49,718 bases of DNA from Methylomonas sp. (lineage in GTDB: Bacteria; Pseudomonadota; Gammaproteobacteria; Methylococcales; Methylomonadaceae): assembly GCA_026988155.1 (NCBI GenBank), contig JALSLW010000059.1, positions 1-49,718 of the forward strand, written 5' to 3'. Below are positions 19,407 through 29,000 of this stretch, one piece after another. Under the pieces are notes generated by a model. It ran no database searches, had not been told where the DNA came from, and worked only from the letters and a program-made list of their open reading frames with translations. The translations under genes were made by a program, and so were the position numbers. Every line of letters begins with the position of its first letter. Positions within the stretch are counted from its first letter, which is position 1.

Positions 19407-19535
19407 ATGGGAGCGATCTTAGACGTAGTAGAAATGTTAAAAGAACCAGCAGGCATGGCTGTTGCAGTAGTAGTTATTGCGGTCGGTTACTTTTTCGTAA
19501 AATGGGTCTTCGCAGAGCCAGAAGACGAAGAATAA
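19407..19535 (+). CDS. 42-residue single-helix membrane peptide
   Basis: The gene is too short for routine ORF lists. It has a Shine-Dalgarno stretch (AGGTAGGA) seven bases before the ATG, a recognisable promoter upstream and a stem-loop terminator 25 bases after the stop. The product starts MGAILDVVEMLKEPAG, then has one hydrophobic helix (MAVAVVVIAVGYFFVKWVF, residues 17-35) and an acidic tail AEPEDEE. No sequence family is recognised. This format (short amphipathic start, one helix, charged tail) is typical of small accessory subunits of membrane complexes. The partner is unknown. Confidence 0.75.
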   Translation: MGAILDVVEMLKEPAGMAVAVVVIAVGYFFVKWVFAEPEDEE

Positions 19536-19560
19536 GCTTTAAATAGTTTTTTCTACATTT

Positions 19561-19588
19561 AAGCTGTATCAGTTTTCTGGTACGGCTT
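19561..19588 (+). terminator. Terminator after the 42-residue peptide gene
   Basis: A 12-bp stem AAGCTGTATCAG / CTGGTACGGCTT with two G-U pairs and a TTTT loop, followed by TTGTAGTTT. It isolates the short gene from the HTTM gene downstream. Confidence 0.7.
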
Positions 19589-19700
19589 TTGTAGTTTCTA
19601 GAGCCTTGTAAATACCATACCCTTCCATTTTAAATCCTCACACTCAGCATTATTTCCCTTATAATTGGTGGCACTATTATCAGGACACTTTTTCCCGCCA

Positions 19701-21608
19701 ATGTATAAAAAACTCCACGCCAAAATATCATCTCTTTACCATACTCAGGCCCCCGCAACGGGAATCGGACTTTTTCGCATACTCTTTGGCCTGGTAACAC
19801 TTCAAGAAATCTGCTTTCTGCTCTATTTCAATCATTTAATATTTGACCCAATTCCCTATCTGGATGTTGAATTCCCAATGATTCCTTTTTTTCTTTGCAT
19901 TTGGACCATTGTTGCCTGTTTTCTCACCTTCGGCTATCACAGTCAAAAAGCAATTATTGCCAACTATATTTTTTGGCTGGTTTTTGTTTCATTTACCCCT
20001 ATGCAGCGTGATTTTGATGGCGGCTTTGATCTATTTATGATTGGAGCGAATCTACTCATGATCTTTATGCCTATCGACAAAGCCTTTTCCATTGATAGCC
20101 TTAGGCGCAAATTGCAAACCCCCTTTCAGCACTATTCTTTCTACTCCAAACAGCAAGTTTCGGTTCTTGCCTATTACATTCCTGTCGTAGTCTGTCTAGG
20201 CTTCCTCTACTTTGATTCAGCCATCCATAAAATGTTTGCACAGCACTGGAGAAATGGCTTGGGTGCCTGGCTGCCATCCTCCCACCCCTATTACATATCT
20301 CCTCTTGATATGAACTGGCTGCTAAACAATGAAATGCTGCAAAAATCTATTGGCTACTTAATCCTAGCGTTCCAGTTTAGCTTTATATTTCTATTCCATT
20401 TCCGCAAACTCAGGCCCCTTTATTTTATTGTTGGAGCTGGGCTTCACCTAGGTATCACCCTCACCTTCAACATATACCCTTTCGGCATTGGAATGCTTAT
20501 TTTTTATACTCTGGTAGCACCTTTCTCGTGGTATAAAAAAATTGGAGCTTTGGTGACGGCTAAAAGCACGGCATTGACCGTTTTCTATGACGAACAATGC
20601 CCTCTTTGCTGCAAAACCATTCTAATGCTCAATCATTTCGATATTCTTAATTGCATCGACTTTAAGGGCGCTCAGACCTATGCCTCTAAATATCCAGAAC
20701 TTAATGCCATTGACGAAACGACTCTTCTCAAGGATCTCTATGCCTTAGATAACACTGGAAAGCTATATTCCGGTGTAGCAACCTATAGCCAGATTCTAAT
20801 CAAAATGCGCTACACAGCCCTAGCAGGCTATCTCCTTAAAACACCCGGCATTTTTCAGCTTGCCAGTAAAATCTATAGAGATATTGCCGACAGCCGAACA
20901 CGCTTAACATGTGACAGCAACTGCATCATTACTGACCATACCAGTATCCAGCCTTCTTTATATGACCAGATTTTTACGCCCGCAACAAACAGATTAGAGA
21001 AGTACAATACCCACAAAATAACAAAAATACTTTTAATCCTACTGTTACTTCAACTTAATAGCAGCATCCATTACGGGCTTTTTTACCGCCTTAAACCCGA
21101 CATTAAACCTACAGCCCTTACCGGCCTTATTTCTGGAATAAGCAACTCAATAGTCAATTATTCCAGTGTTTTCCTTGGCATAACGCCTCACGCCCTATAT
21201 CTGCATGATCATTTCGAAGGCTACAACCACCTTATTGCAATTACATATACGGACCTGCAGGGACATGAAAAATGGCTCCCCTTTGTCACCCCTGAAGGAA
21301 GACTTCAATCACCGAACTGGGGGCGCGTACACTCCATGTGGGCAAATATTGCGGTCACACCTAATATTGACAACCACCGACTATCTAAATTCATAATGAA
21401 AACTACCGCTTTTTGGGGAATAAAATCTGGTCTTGATTTAAACTCCACAACCTTTCATATTAAATTGAAAAAGATATCATCACCCAACACCTGGATTTAT
21501 AACTTGCTTAAGTCCAACTTATCAGGCTCATGGAGCACTGTAGGCCAAGCCTCATGGCATGGCAAAGATATAGACATATCGCTTCCAACTGATATTAACC
21601 TACTTTAA
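19701..21608 (+). CDS. HTTM-domain membrane protein fused to a DCC thiol oxidoreductase-like domain
   Basis: 635 residues from the ATG at 19701; in-frame TTG/GTG codons at 19665-19668 are alternatives and no start has a strong ribosome site. The N-terminal 285 residues hold several helices with the HTTM (vitamin K-dependent carboxylase-like) pattern, including YFDSAIHKMFAQHWRNGLG. A DUF393/DCC thioredoxin-like domain follows, with VFYDEQCPLCC at about residues 294-304. The last 200 residues contain one more helix and a soluble region (EGYNHLIAITYTDLQGHE). HTTM-DCC fusions occur in bacteria, but their reaction is not established. Gamma-carboxylation is not implied. Confidence 0.85.
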   Translation: MYKKLHAKISSLYHTQAPATGIGLFRILFGLVTLQEICFLLYFNHLIFDPIPYLDVEFPMIPFFLCIWTIVACFLTFGYHSQKAIIANYIFWLVFVSFTPMQRDFDGGFDLFMIGANLLMIFMPIDKAFSIDSLRRKLQTPFQHYSFYSKQQVSVLAYYIPVVVCLGFLYFDSAIHKMFAQHWRNGLGAWLPSSHPYYISPLDMNWLLNNEMLQKSIGYLILAFQFSFIFLFHFRKLRPLYFIVGAGLHLGITLTFNIYPFGIGMLIFYTLVAPFSWYKKIGALVTAKSTALTVFYDEQCPLCCKTILMLNHFDILNCIDFKGAQTYASKYPELNAIDETTLLKDLYALDNTGKLYSGVATYSQILIKMRYTALAGYLLKTPGIFQLASKIYRDIADSRTRLTCDSNCIITDHTSIQPSLYDQIFTPATNRLEKYNTHKITKILLILLLLQLNSSIHYGLFYRLKPDIKPTALTGLISGISNSIVNYSSVFLGITPHALYLHDHFEGYNHLIAITYTDLQGHEKWLPFVTPEGRLQSPNWGRVHSMWANIAVTPNIDNHRLSKFIMKTTAFWGIKSGLDLNSTTFHIKLKKISSPNTWIYNLLKSNLSGSWSTVGQASWHGKDIDISLPTDINLL

Positions 21609-21710
21609 TTGCAATTTATTATTGCACCTATGATGCCCCCATGGTATAAATTACACCGTGCTTAAAAAAGTACATAATATAATTATAAAAAACACACTCT
21701 GGAGAAAATA

Positions 21711-21818
21711 ATGAAAAAAGTTCTATCTATTTTAGCTATCACATTAATGCTTATTGGCGTAACTGGCTGCATGGATGATCCTGATGGCACAACTCAGCAT
21801 GTGACAAAAAACAATTAA
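21711..21818 (+). CDS. Tiny lipoprotein, 35 residues
   Basis: MKKVLSILAITLMLIGVTGC is a complete lipoprotein signal with the lipobox VTGC; the mature part is only 16 residues (starting CMDDPDGTTQH). A GGAG ribosome site lies seven bases before the ATG. Similar entericidin-like mini-lipoproteins are common. It has no recognised function and is followed by two hairpins. Confidence 0.7.
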   Translation: MKKVLSILAITLMLIGVTGCMDDPDGTTQHVTKNN

Positions 21819-21847
21819 AATATTTTCCTTTAAGGAAATTGCTAAAA

Positions 21848-21965
21848 AACTATGAGTACATTAATTATGCACTCATAGTTAACTGGTCTTGCATTCCATT
21901 CGGAGAATAAGCCAGTGGCAAGTTATATTTAATATTAGAGACCCTTCCAGGGTCTCTTCTAAATT
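21848..21965 (+). terminator. Two hairpins downstream of the small lipoprotein gene
   Basis: A 10-bp perfect stem AACTATGAGT/ACTCATAGTT spans 21848-21880. A second perfect 8-bp stem AGAGACCC-TTCCA-GGGTCTCT (21937-21957) is followed by TCTAAATTTTT. The second has the form of an intrinsic terminator. The first may be an RNA structure or the end of the lipoprotein transcript. The roughly 190 bases from there to the pilR stop show nothing else. Confidence 0.6.
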
Positions 21966-22155
21966 TTTGCATTTTAACCCACCTATTTAACTGCATTACA
22001 CAGCACTTTTCCCTACACTAGCTCAGATCTCCTTCATCGCAATTTATGCAGGCCATCAACACGCCTTTTACGTACTGACTGCGTAGCTTTTCTTTGCAAT
22101 CGCATTTCAAAACAATATTTCCAATACAATTAAGTAGCCCTATTTAGTTTATTTT

Positions 22156-23496
22156 TTAATCCAGCCCCAATTTCTTCAGTCGATAGCGTAAAGACCTAAA
22201 AGTCAGACCTAAATGCTTGGCTGTTTCTGTCTTATTCCAGCGGTTTTCTTCCAGCGCTTTACTAAGGGCTTCTTTTTCAATTCCTTCCAGATAGTCTTCC
22301 AGCGACATTTCAGAAGGATTGAATTTTTCTGCCTGAGGCAGCTCTGTCGAGCAGGGAAGGTTCAGGTCATCAAGTTTAATGATATTGCCATCGTATAGAG
22401 CCAGCGCACGTTCTAAAATATTTTCCAATTCACGGACATTGCCGGGAAAATGATAGTGCTTTAAGCCATTTATTGCTTCTTCAGAAAGCGAGGGCTGCTG
22501 CTGATTGTTATTGGCGGCCAATCTGGCAAGCAAGTGCTCTGCCAGCTGAGGAATATCTACGGCACGAGTGCGTAACGGCGGGGAAACAAGATCAATGACA
22601 TTGATGCGGTAATATAAATCCTGTCTAAATTCCCCCTTTTCAACCATTGAGTTCAGATCTTTATGAGTTGCACTAAGCAGGCGAACATTGGTGGCTATTT
22701 CCTGCTGACCACCGACTGGACGTATCTTTTTCTCCTGAATGGCACGAAGCAGCTTCACTTGTAAAGCTAAAGGCAAATCAGCCACTTCATCTAAAAATAA
22801 CGTACCGCCATCGGCAGCCTGAAATAAACCTTCTTTATCAGTAGCCGCGCCAGTGAAGCTACCTTTTTTATGGCCAAAAAACTCACTCTCCATAAGTTCG
22901 GCTGGAATGGCACCGCAGTTGATAGCAATAAAAGGTGCTTCGTTCCTAGGGCTTTGCTGGTGAATCAGTTTTGCTATCAGCTCCTTACCAGAACCAGACT
23001 CACCGCTGATATAGACAGGTGCTTGACTGCGCGCTACTTTTTCAATTTTTGTACGGACATCACGCATTAACTGAGAATCACCTAATAGTATATGTCGAGT
23101 TCGGCGTTCTTTTTTAATTTGCTTAGGGGTTGATAGTTTTAACGCGTTGTTTACCAGCTGCCTGAGAACAGTTAAATCAACTGGTTTTGATAAAAAATCA
23201 AAGGCACCTTTTTTCATAGCCTTAATGGCTATGTCCATACTGCCATGCGCAGTTATAACGGCGCAGGGTATCGGGGGTCTATTATTTTGTATGTAATCAA
23301 CCAGATCCAATCCATTACCGTCAGGCAGTTTCATGTCGGTTAGGCAAAGATCAAAGGCCTGTTCCGCCAATAACTTTTTTGCCGAGGCAATATCTTCAGC
23401 GCAGAGAGTCTGAATATTCATCCTGTTTAAGGTAATTTCCAGCAATTCTCTGATGTCTGGTTCATCATCAATAATGAGGGTTAATGGTTTTTTCAT
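22156..23496 (-). CDS. pilR: Sigma54-dependent response regulator, PilR type
   Basis: 446 residues. The receiver domain has the phosphorylated Asp54 (LCLTDMKLPDG). The AAA+ sigma54-interaction domain has Walker A GESGSGKE at 165-172, the sigma54-contact loop GSFTGA at 212-217 and Walker B GGTLFLDE. The C-terminal Fis-type helix-turn-helix includes TAKHLGLTFRSLRYRLKKLG. Paired with a six-helix PilS-like kinase, this is the PilS/PilR system that activates type IV pilin transcription in Pseudomonas. No pilin gene is in the window. The start codon overlaps the kinase stop by four bases. Confidence 0.9.
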   Translation of the reverse strand: MKKPLTLIIDDEPDIRELLEITLNRMNIQTLCAEDIASAKKLLAEQAFDLCLTDMKLPDGNGLDLVDYIQNNRPPIPCAVITAHGSMDIAIKAMKKGAFDFLSKPVDLTVLRQLVNNALKLSTPKQIKKERRTRHILLGDSQLMRDVRTKIEKVARSQAPVYISGESGSGKELIAKLIHQQSPRNEAPFIAINCGAIPAELMESEFFGHKKGSFTGAATDKEGLFQAADGGTLFLDEVADLPLALQVKLLRAIQEKKIRPVGGQQEIATNVRLLSATHKDLNSMVEKGEFRQDLYYRINVIDLVSPPLRTRAVDIPQLAEHLLARLAANNNQQQPSLSEEAINGLKHYHFPGNVRELENILERALALYDGNIIKLDDLNLPCSTELPQAEKFNPSEMSLEDYLEGIEKEALSKALEENRWNKTETAKHLGLTFRSLRYRLKKLGLD

Positions 23497-25130
23497 ATTT
23501 CTATTTTTGAGCTATCCGCTTTAGGCAGGCAGAGTTTAAAGCTGCTTTTATTATTATAGGTTAAAGCGTAGCTTAATGTAGCCTGGTTAAGCTCTGCCAG
23601 TTCTTTGGATATATAGAGCCCTAACCCTGTACCGGAAGGCGAGGTGGTAAAAAATGGTTCGAAAAGATGGCTGACTGTTTCAGAGTTTATCGGATTGCCG
23701 TTATCTAATAATGTAATGCAAGGCGAGTCATCAGACAGACTTAGCTCTATAATGATTTTTTGTGTAGTGTCACCATATTTTAAGGCATTGGAGCATAAGT
23801 TATCGAGGATTTGCTTTAAATGGCCTGCATCCATATAAATCCACAAATTAGTCACAACAGTGCTAATTTCAAAATCATCTAGCCTACGCCCAGTCTCATA
23901 GATAAAGCCCTGAATATAGTTATCAACCCATAAGTTGAGCTGTATTTTTTCTCTTTTTGAGTGCTGCCTGCGAGAAAGCTGCAATACATCTTCAATTATT
24001 TTATTCATCCTCAGACAATGGGACTGAATGATTTCTGTCAACCGGTGATCTTCAGCTTGCAATTGCAAAGCGGGTGCTTCAGATAAAAGCTGGCTGGCAT
24101 GACTGATAGCACCTAAAGGGTTACGTATTTCATGTGCAATACTTGCGGTAAGCCGTCCTAGCGAGGCCAGTTTACTTTGCTGCAACTGCTGATTATAAAG
24201 AGAAATATCTTCAAGAATAATCATATAGAAAGTTTCCTGCTGGGTTCTAAGCAGGGAAAACCGGCAATGGATTTCATCGTGGCTAGGCAGGCGTATTAAT
24301 GCAAAGTTTTTGCTGTTGTCTATCGTCCATTGCAGAAAATTGTCACTCAATTGGGCTGATATATCATTCAGATATTGAGGAGATGGCGCCTCCGCTGGGC
24401 GGTCAATAATAGTTAACGCCGCTTCATTGTACATTCTGATATGCTGGTCAGCATAACTGATAATTATGCCTGATTGCAGGTGCTGAATGATGTACTGATT
24501 GAGTTCTTCAAGGTTTGAAATGGTTTGCTGACGCTGAGAGGCAAGAAGCTCAGACTGCTCTGTCCGCTTCGCCAGAATAAAAGCAAGGTAGGCAATGGTG
24601 AAATATGAGGCGCCCAGCATCCCAGCATATGTAAATAAGGCTGTAGCGGCATAGGCAAGTACTGTGTAAGTATGCTCGGCCAAAACTGAGAGGCTGGCCA
24701 ATGCGGCAAAGAACAGAGCGCATCGCCCGCCAATCAGCAGACCGCCGGCGGCAGTAGAAACCACAAGTAAAATGCCGATACCACTATTTAGGCCGCCGCT
24801 TGCATGCATTAACAGCGTAATGAAAATAATATCGCTAAAAATGACTATTTGTGCCTGTGAGGAATAGCTGAACTGACGCTTAGCTGAAAAATAGCCGGAT
24901 AATACTGAAAAAACCAGGTAGCTATGGCAGACAATATTGTATAGCCGAGCATCGTATGCTTTCAGCAGGGAGGTATCAAAGTGGCTATAGAGCAGAATAA
25001 CAAACAAAGATGAAACAATAAATCGGTAGATAAAAAAGATGTTTAGGAGAGACCAGGCCTGCTCAGCAGGTATCCCATAACCTTTGGAAAAAGGACAGGG
25101 ATAGATTGTATTTTCTTGATTGGGTGTCAT
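23493..25130 (-). CDS. pilS: Sensor histidine kinase, PilS type
   Basis: 545 residues: about six N-terminal membrane helices (residues 28-190), a PAS-like domain (about 205-310), the phosphoacceptor motif ASIAHEIRNPLGAI with His333 and the ATPase motifs DNLCSNALKYG, LLDNGNPI and GTGLGLYISKEL. The multi-helix sensor with no periplasmic domain is characteristic of PilS. It is translationally coupled to pilR. It is divergent from sucC. Confidence 0.9.
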   Translation of the reverse strand: MTPNQENTIYPCPFSKGYGIPAEQAWSLLNIFFIYRFIVSSLFVILLYSHFDTSLLKAYDARLYNIVCHSYLVFSVLSGYFSAKRQFSYSSQAQIVIFSDIIFITLLMHASGGLNSGIGILLVVSTAAGGLLIGGRCALFFAALASLSVLAEHTYTVLAYAATALFTYAGMLGASYFTIAYLAFILAKRTEQSELLASQRQQTISNLEELNQYIIQHLQSGIIISYADQHIRMYNEAALTIIDRPAEAPSPQYLNDISAQLSDNFLQWTIDNSKNFALIRLPSHDEIHCRFSLLRTQQETFYMIILEDISLYNQQLQQSKLASLGRLTASIAHEIRNPLGAISHASQLLSEAPALQLQAEDHRLTEIIQSHCLRMNKIIEDVLQLSRRQHSKREKIQLNLWVDNYIQGFIYETGRRLDDFEISTVVTNLWIYMDAGHLKQILDNLCSNALKYGDTTQKIIIELSLSDDSPCITLLDNGNPINSETVSHLFEPFFTTSPSGTGLGLYISKELAELNQATLSYALTYNNKSSFKLCLPKADSSKIEI

Positions 25131-25241
25131 AAGGTCTAAAATTCGATAGAATATGCTGTTAATCCTGGAAACGTCGTTTTAGCGTAGTTTTCCTAGAATA
25201 TTATTATAGATCAATCAATGTGTTGGTAGCTGGAGAAATAA

Positions 25242-26420
25242 ATGAATATCCACGAGTATCAGGCTAAACAGCTTTTTAAGTCGTTTGGCATTGCTGCACC
25301 TCAAGGTGAAATGGTCACCACGGCAGAGGATGCTGTGCTTGCAACACAAGATATTCCCGGGAATATCTGGGTTGTTAAAGCACAGGTACATGCAGGAGGC
25401 CGGGGCAAGGTCGGCGGTGTAAAACTGGCTAAAAATACCGATGAAGTTAAACAGTATGCCTCCGATATGCTGGGTAGCCGTTTGGTAACTAAGCAGACGG
25501 GAACAGAAGGCTTGCCTATCGAGTCAGTGCTGATAGAAAAAACCTATCCAATTAAACATGAGTTTTACCTGAGCGTTTTAGTGGATAGAGCAACTGAACG
25601 GGTGATGTTCATTTCTTCTGTTGCTGGCGGTATGGATATAGAAGAAGTGGCTGAACAGTCGCCTGAAAAAATCATCACTTTACTGATTAATCCTGCGGCA
25701 GGCTTACAGTCATACCAGTGCAGGCAAGTAGCTTTTGATCTGTCTTTGCAAGGTGTACAGATCAGAGCATTAGAAAAAATCATGCGAGGCATGTACTGCT
25801 TGCTCCTAGAAAAAGATGCCAGCCAGATCGAAATTAATCCATTGGTCGAAACTGATGATGGAGAGCTGTTAGCCCTAGACGCCAAAATAAACTTTGATGA
25901 TAATTCAGTAGCTTTGCACTCTGATATAGCTGACCTTAGGGATGAAGGCCAGGAAGATGAAAAAGAAAATAAAGCACAGGAGTTTGACCTAAATTACATT
26001 ACTTTGGATGGTACGATTGGCTGCATGGTGAATGGTGCCGGCCTGGCAATGGCAACGATGGATTTAGTTAAGCTTAAAGGCGGGTCACCCGCCAATTTTC
26101 TTGATGTGGGCGGAGGTACAACACCAGAAAAAGTCTGCGAAGCGTTTAAACTGATACTCTCAGATAAAAACGTAAAAGCAGTTTTAGTCAATATTTTTGG
26201 CGGCATTGTACAGTGCGATGTCATTGCTAAGGGCATTTTAACAGCAGTAGATGAAGTGCATGTTCAAGTCCCTGTTGTAGTTAGACTCGAAGGCACCAAT
26301 GCAGAAAAAGGCAGAGAACTTTTAAATAACTCTAGCTTCGGGGTCGTTGCTGCAGATAACTTAGCCAGTGCGGCAGAACAGGTCGTGGAATTGGCTAGCA
26401 ATGAAGGAAAAGGCGCATGA
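25242..26420 (+). CDS. sucC: Succinyl-CoA ligase, beta subunit
   Basis: 392 residues. It begins with the family start [12 protein letters not shown] and has the ATP-grasp fold with [16 protein letters not shown] (nucleotide loop), [19 protein letters not shown] (metal-binding) and [18 protein letters not shown]. It makes succinate and ATP/GTP from succinyl-CoA with SucD. The malate-CoA ligase MtkA is a paralogue, but the sequence resembles SucC more closely and there are no serine-cycle neighbours here. A GGAG ribosome site lies before the ATG. It overlaps sucD by four bases. Confidence 0.92.
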   Translation: MNIHEYQAKQLFKSFGIAAPQGEMVTTAEDAVLATQDIPGNIWVVKAQVHAGGRGKVGGVKLAKNTDEVKQYASDMLGSRLVTKQTGTEGLPIESVLIEKTYPIKHEFYLSVLVDRATERVMFISSVAGGMDIEEVAEQSPEKIITLLINPAAGLQSYQCRQVAFDLSLQGVQIRALEKIMRGMYCLLLEKDASQIEINPLVETDDGELLALDAKINFDDNSVALHSDIADLRDEGQEDEKENKAQEFDLNYITLDGTIGCMVNGAGLAMATMDLVKLKGGSPANFLDVGGGTTPEKVCEAFKLILSDKNVKAVLVNIFGGIVQCDVIAKGILTAVDEVHVQVPVVVRLEGTNAEKGRELLNNSSFGVVAADNLASAAEQVVELASNEGKGA

Positions 26421-27286
26421 GCATTTTAATAGATAATCAAACGAAACTGATTTGCCAAGGCTTTACTGGCAAGCAAGGTACATTTCATTCTGAACAGGCA
26501 CTGGCTTATGGCACTCAGCTCGTTGGCGGCGTGACGCCAGGTCGTGGCGGACAGACTCATTTGGACCTGCCTGTGTTCAATACGGTAGAACAGGCCGTAA
26601 AGCAGACAGGAGCAACAGCTACGATGATCTATGTACCGCCATTTTTTGCTGCCGATGCCATTTTAGAAGCCGTTGATGCAGGTCTCGGCTTGATTATTTG
26701 CATTACCGAAGGCATTCCTGTTTTGCAGATGCTTAGAGTCAAGGCCGCCATGGCGGGTACAGATGCCTTATTGGTTGGCCCTAATTGCCCGGGTGTCATT
26801 ACACCGGGAGAGTGTAAAATTGGCATCATGCCCGGCAATATACACTTGGCTGGTTCGGTTGGCGTGGTTTCACGATCCGGCACATTGACTTACGAAGCGG
26901 TTCATCAGACAACTCATGAAGGACTTGGCCAAAGTACCTGTGTAGGCATAGGCGGGGATCCTATTCATGGCATGACTTTTATTGATGTAATAAGCCGTTT
27001 TCAAGAAGATGAGCAAACTGAAGGCATCATTATGGTAGGAGAAATTGGCGGTGGCGAAGAAGAAGAAGCGGCAGATTATATTAAAAAATATGTCACCAAG
27101 CCTGTAGTCTCATATATAGCAGGCAGAACCGCTCCTCCAGGAAAAAGGATGGGGCATGCAGGAGCAATTATTACCGGCGGAAAAGGTACTGCAGAAGGCA
27201 AAGTTGACGCACTTATATCAGCTGGGGTTGATGTGGTTGATACGCCAACTCAGTTAGGTGCTGCTATGAAAGCAGCATTATCGTAA
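26417..27286 (+). CDS. sucD: Succinyl-CoA ligase, alpha subunit
   Basis: 289 residues. The CoA-binding Rossmann half carries [19 protein letters not shown] and [10 protein letters not shown], and the ligase half carries the phosphorylated His247 in [17 protein letters not shown]. It forms the heterodimer or tetramer with SucC in the TCA cycle. Translational coupling (ATGA overlap) fits stoichiometric production. Downstream of it lies a degenerate copy of the C/G-run repeat (27299-27338) that may terminate the operon. Confidence 0.95.
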   Translation: MSILIDNQTKLICQGFTGKQGTFHSEQALAYGTQLVGGVTPGRGGQTHLDLPVFNTVEQAVKQTGATATMIYVPPFFAADAILEAVDAGLGLIICITEGIPVLQMLRVKAAMAGTDALLVGPNCPGVITPGECKIGIMPGNIHLAGSVGVVSRSGTLTYEAVHQTTHEGLGQSTCVGIGGDPIHGMTFIDVISRFQEDEQTEGIIMVGEIGGGEEEEAADYIKKYVTKPVVSYIAGRTAPPGKRMGHAGAIITGGKGTAEGKVDALISAGVDVVDTPTQLGAAMKAALS

Positions 27287-27298
27287 CCCTGCTCTCGG

Positions 27299-27338
27299 CC
27301 TACCCCCTTGAAAAAGTGAGATTAAAGAGGGGGGTGGC
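27299..27338. repeat. Degenerate copy of the C/G-run palindromic repeat
   Basis: CCTACCCCCTT and AAGAGGGGGGTGG flank a short spacer, recalling the better-preserved palindrome at 3578-3626. It can form a hairpin just after sucD. Confidence 0.5.
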
Positions 27339-27368
27339 AATATTAGTTGCGCAAAGAATAAAAAATAA

Positions 27369-28976
27369 ATGTTAAAAATAGCCTTAGCTCAAATTAACCT
27401 GCTTGTTGGCGGCATTCAGGCTAACCAGATAAAAATCATTCAAACAGCAGAACATGCCAGAGACCAGTTAGAAGCAGATATTGTTGTTTTCCCTGAACTG
27501 ACCGTAACAGGCTATCCCCCAGAAGATTTATTGCTGCGCCCCGACTTTATAAAACAGGCAAATCAGTCAGTGTTTGATATTGCCCATGCAGTTCAAGGAA
27601 TCGATATAGTTATAGGTTTTCCTGAACAAAGTGATAACTCTCTTTATAATACTGCCGCTGTATTGAGGGATGGAGAAATTCTGACTCAATACAGAAAAAA
27701 TGTGCTGCCCAATTTTGGCGTATTTGATGAGCAAAGATATTTTAAACCAGACAATGAAATATGTACCTTTTCAGCAAAGGGGCAGTCTATTGCATTGACT
27801 ATCTGTGAAGATATATGGCAATTGGGATTGGTTGAAAAAAACAAACAGGCAGGCGCTGATCTCATATTAACTTTAAATGCCTCTCCTTTTCATGCAGGGA
27901 AAATTCATCAGCGAGAAGATATTGTCTGTCAGCAGGCAAAAGGAGCTGAAATTCCCCTAGTTTATGTTAACTTAATTGGCGGTCAAGATGAGCTGATATT
28001 TGATGGCGCATCATTCGTAGCAAATGCACAGGGTAAAGTAATTTTTAGAGCAAAAGAGTTTGAAGAGCAGGTGTCTGTTGTTGAGTTTAAAGCAGGCAAG
28101 CCTATAAAAACCATCTGTTCCCCTTTATACAATGAAATCTCCAGTGAATATGCGGCGTTAGTCTTAGGTGTTAGAGATTACGTTTATAAAACAGGCTTTA
28201 AAGGCGCGATATTAGGTTTGTCAGGGGGAATAGATTCAGCTCTGGTACTGGCCATAGCCGCTGATGCGCTGGGTGCAGATCAGGTAGAAGCCGTACTGAT
28301 GCCATCTAAATATACCCAGGACATGAGTAATGAAGATGCTATTCTGCAAACTGAGGCCTTAGGCGTTAAGTACCACACCATTGCAATAGAACCTGCTGTT
28401 ACTGCTTTTACAGGAATGCTAAGCGATATTTTTGAAGATACCCAAAAAGATGCTACCGAAGAGAATATTCAGGCGCGCTGCCGTGGTGTATTGCTTATGG
28501 CCATGTCTAATAAGTTTGGAAAACTATTGCTTACGACAGGCAATAAAAGTGAAATGAGTGTGGGCTATGCCACTTTATATGGTGATATGGCGGGCGGGTT
28601 TGCCCCGATAAAAGATGTCCCTAAACTGCTGGTATATCAATTGGCAGAATATAGAAATACCCTGTCAGCCGTTATTCCACAGCGAGTGATCACCCGCCCT
28701 CCATCTGCTGAATTGGCACCCGACCAGATAGACGAGGATTCATTGCCTCCCTATTCTATTTTAGATCCTATTTTGGAGATGTATGTGGAACAGGACAGAT
28801 CAGCTGAGCAGATACAGGCCGCAGGCTATCAAATGGCTGATATTAACCGAGCCATTTCATTAGTGGATAGAAATGAATATAAACGCAGACAGGCTCCCCC
28901 AGGCATAAAAATCACCCCAAGAGCATTTGGGCGAGATCGTCGCTACCCTATTGCATCTGGATACAAGGGGGCGTAG
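27369..28976 (+). CDS. nadE: Glutamine-hydrolysing NAD(+) synthase
   Basis: 535 residues. The N-terminal nitrilase-type glutaminase domain has Glu43 (VFPELTVTGYPPEDL), Lys110 (YRKNVLPN) and Cys146 (LTICEDIW). The C-terminal ATP-dependent amide-transfer domain has the P-loop LSGGIDSAL at 284-292 and the GNKSEMSVGYATLYGDM segment. It makes NAD from deamido-NAD in the last step of NAD biosynthesis. The two-domain form uses glutamine directly. No operon partner is adjacent. Confidence 0.96.
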   Translation: MLKIALAQINLLVGGIQANQIKIIQTAEHARDQLEADIVVFPELTVTGYPPEDLLLRPDFIKQANQSVFDIAHAVQGIDIVIGFPEQSDNSLYNTAAVLRDGEILTQYRKNVLPNFGVFDEQRYFKPDNEICTFSAKGQSIALTICEDIWQLGLVEKNKQAGADLILTLNASPFHAGKIHQREDIVCQQAKGAEIPLVYVNLIGGQDELIFDGASFVANAQGKVIFRAKEFEEQVSVVEFKAGKPIKTICSPLYNEISSEYAALVLGVRDYVYKTGFKGAILGLSGGIDSALVLAIAADALGADQVEAVLMPSKYTQDMSNEDAILQTEALGVKYHTIAIEPAVTAFTGMLSDIFEDTQKDATEENIQARCRGVLLMAMSNKFGKLLLTTGNKSEMSVGYATLYGDMAGGFAPIKDVPKLLVYQLAEYRNTLSAVIPQRVITRPPSAELAPDQIDEDSLPPYSILDPILEMYVEQDRSAEQIQAAGYQMADINRAISLVDRNEYKRRQAPPGIKITPRAFGRDRRYPIASGYKGA

Positions 28977-29000
28977 CAGATAAAATGCTGGGCTATAAAG

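Noticed and set aside
21937-21957. Small regulatory RNA in the gap after the 35-residue lipoprotein
   Set aside because: The hairpins are better explained as transcript end structures; no separate promoter was seen.
25242-27286. Malate-CoA ligase (mtkAB) instead of sucCD
   Set aside because: The sequences follow SucC/SucD closely and no serine-cycle genes are nearby; a type I methanotroph is expected to use the RuMP pathway.
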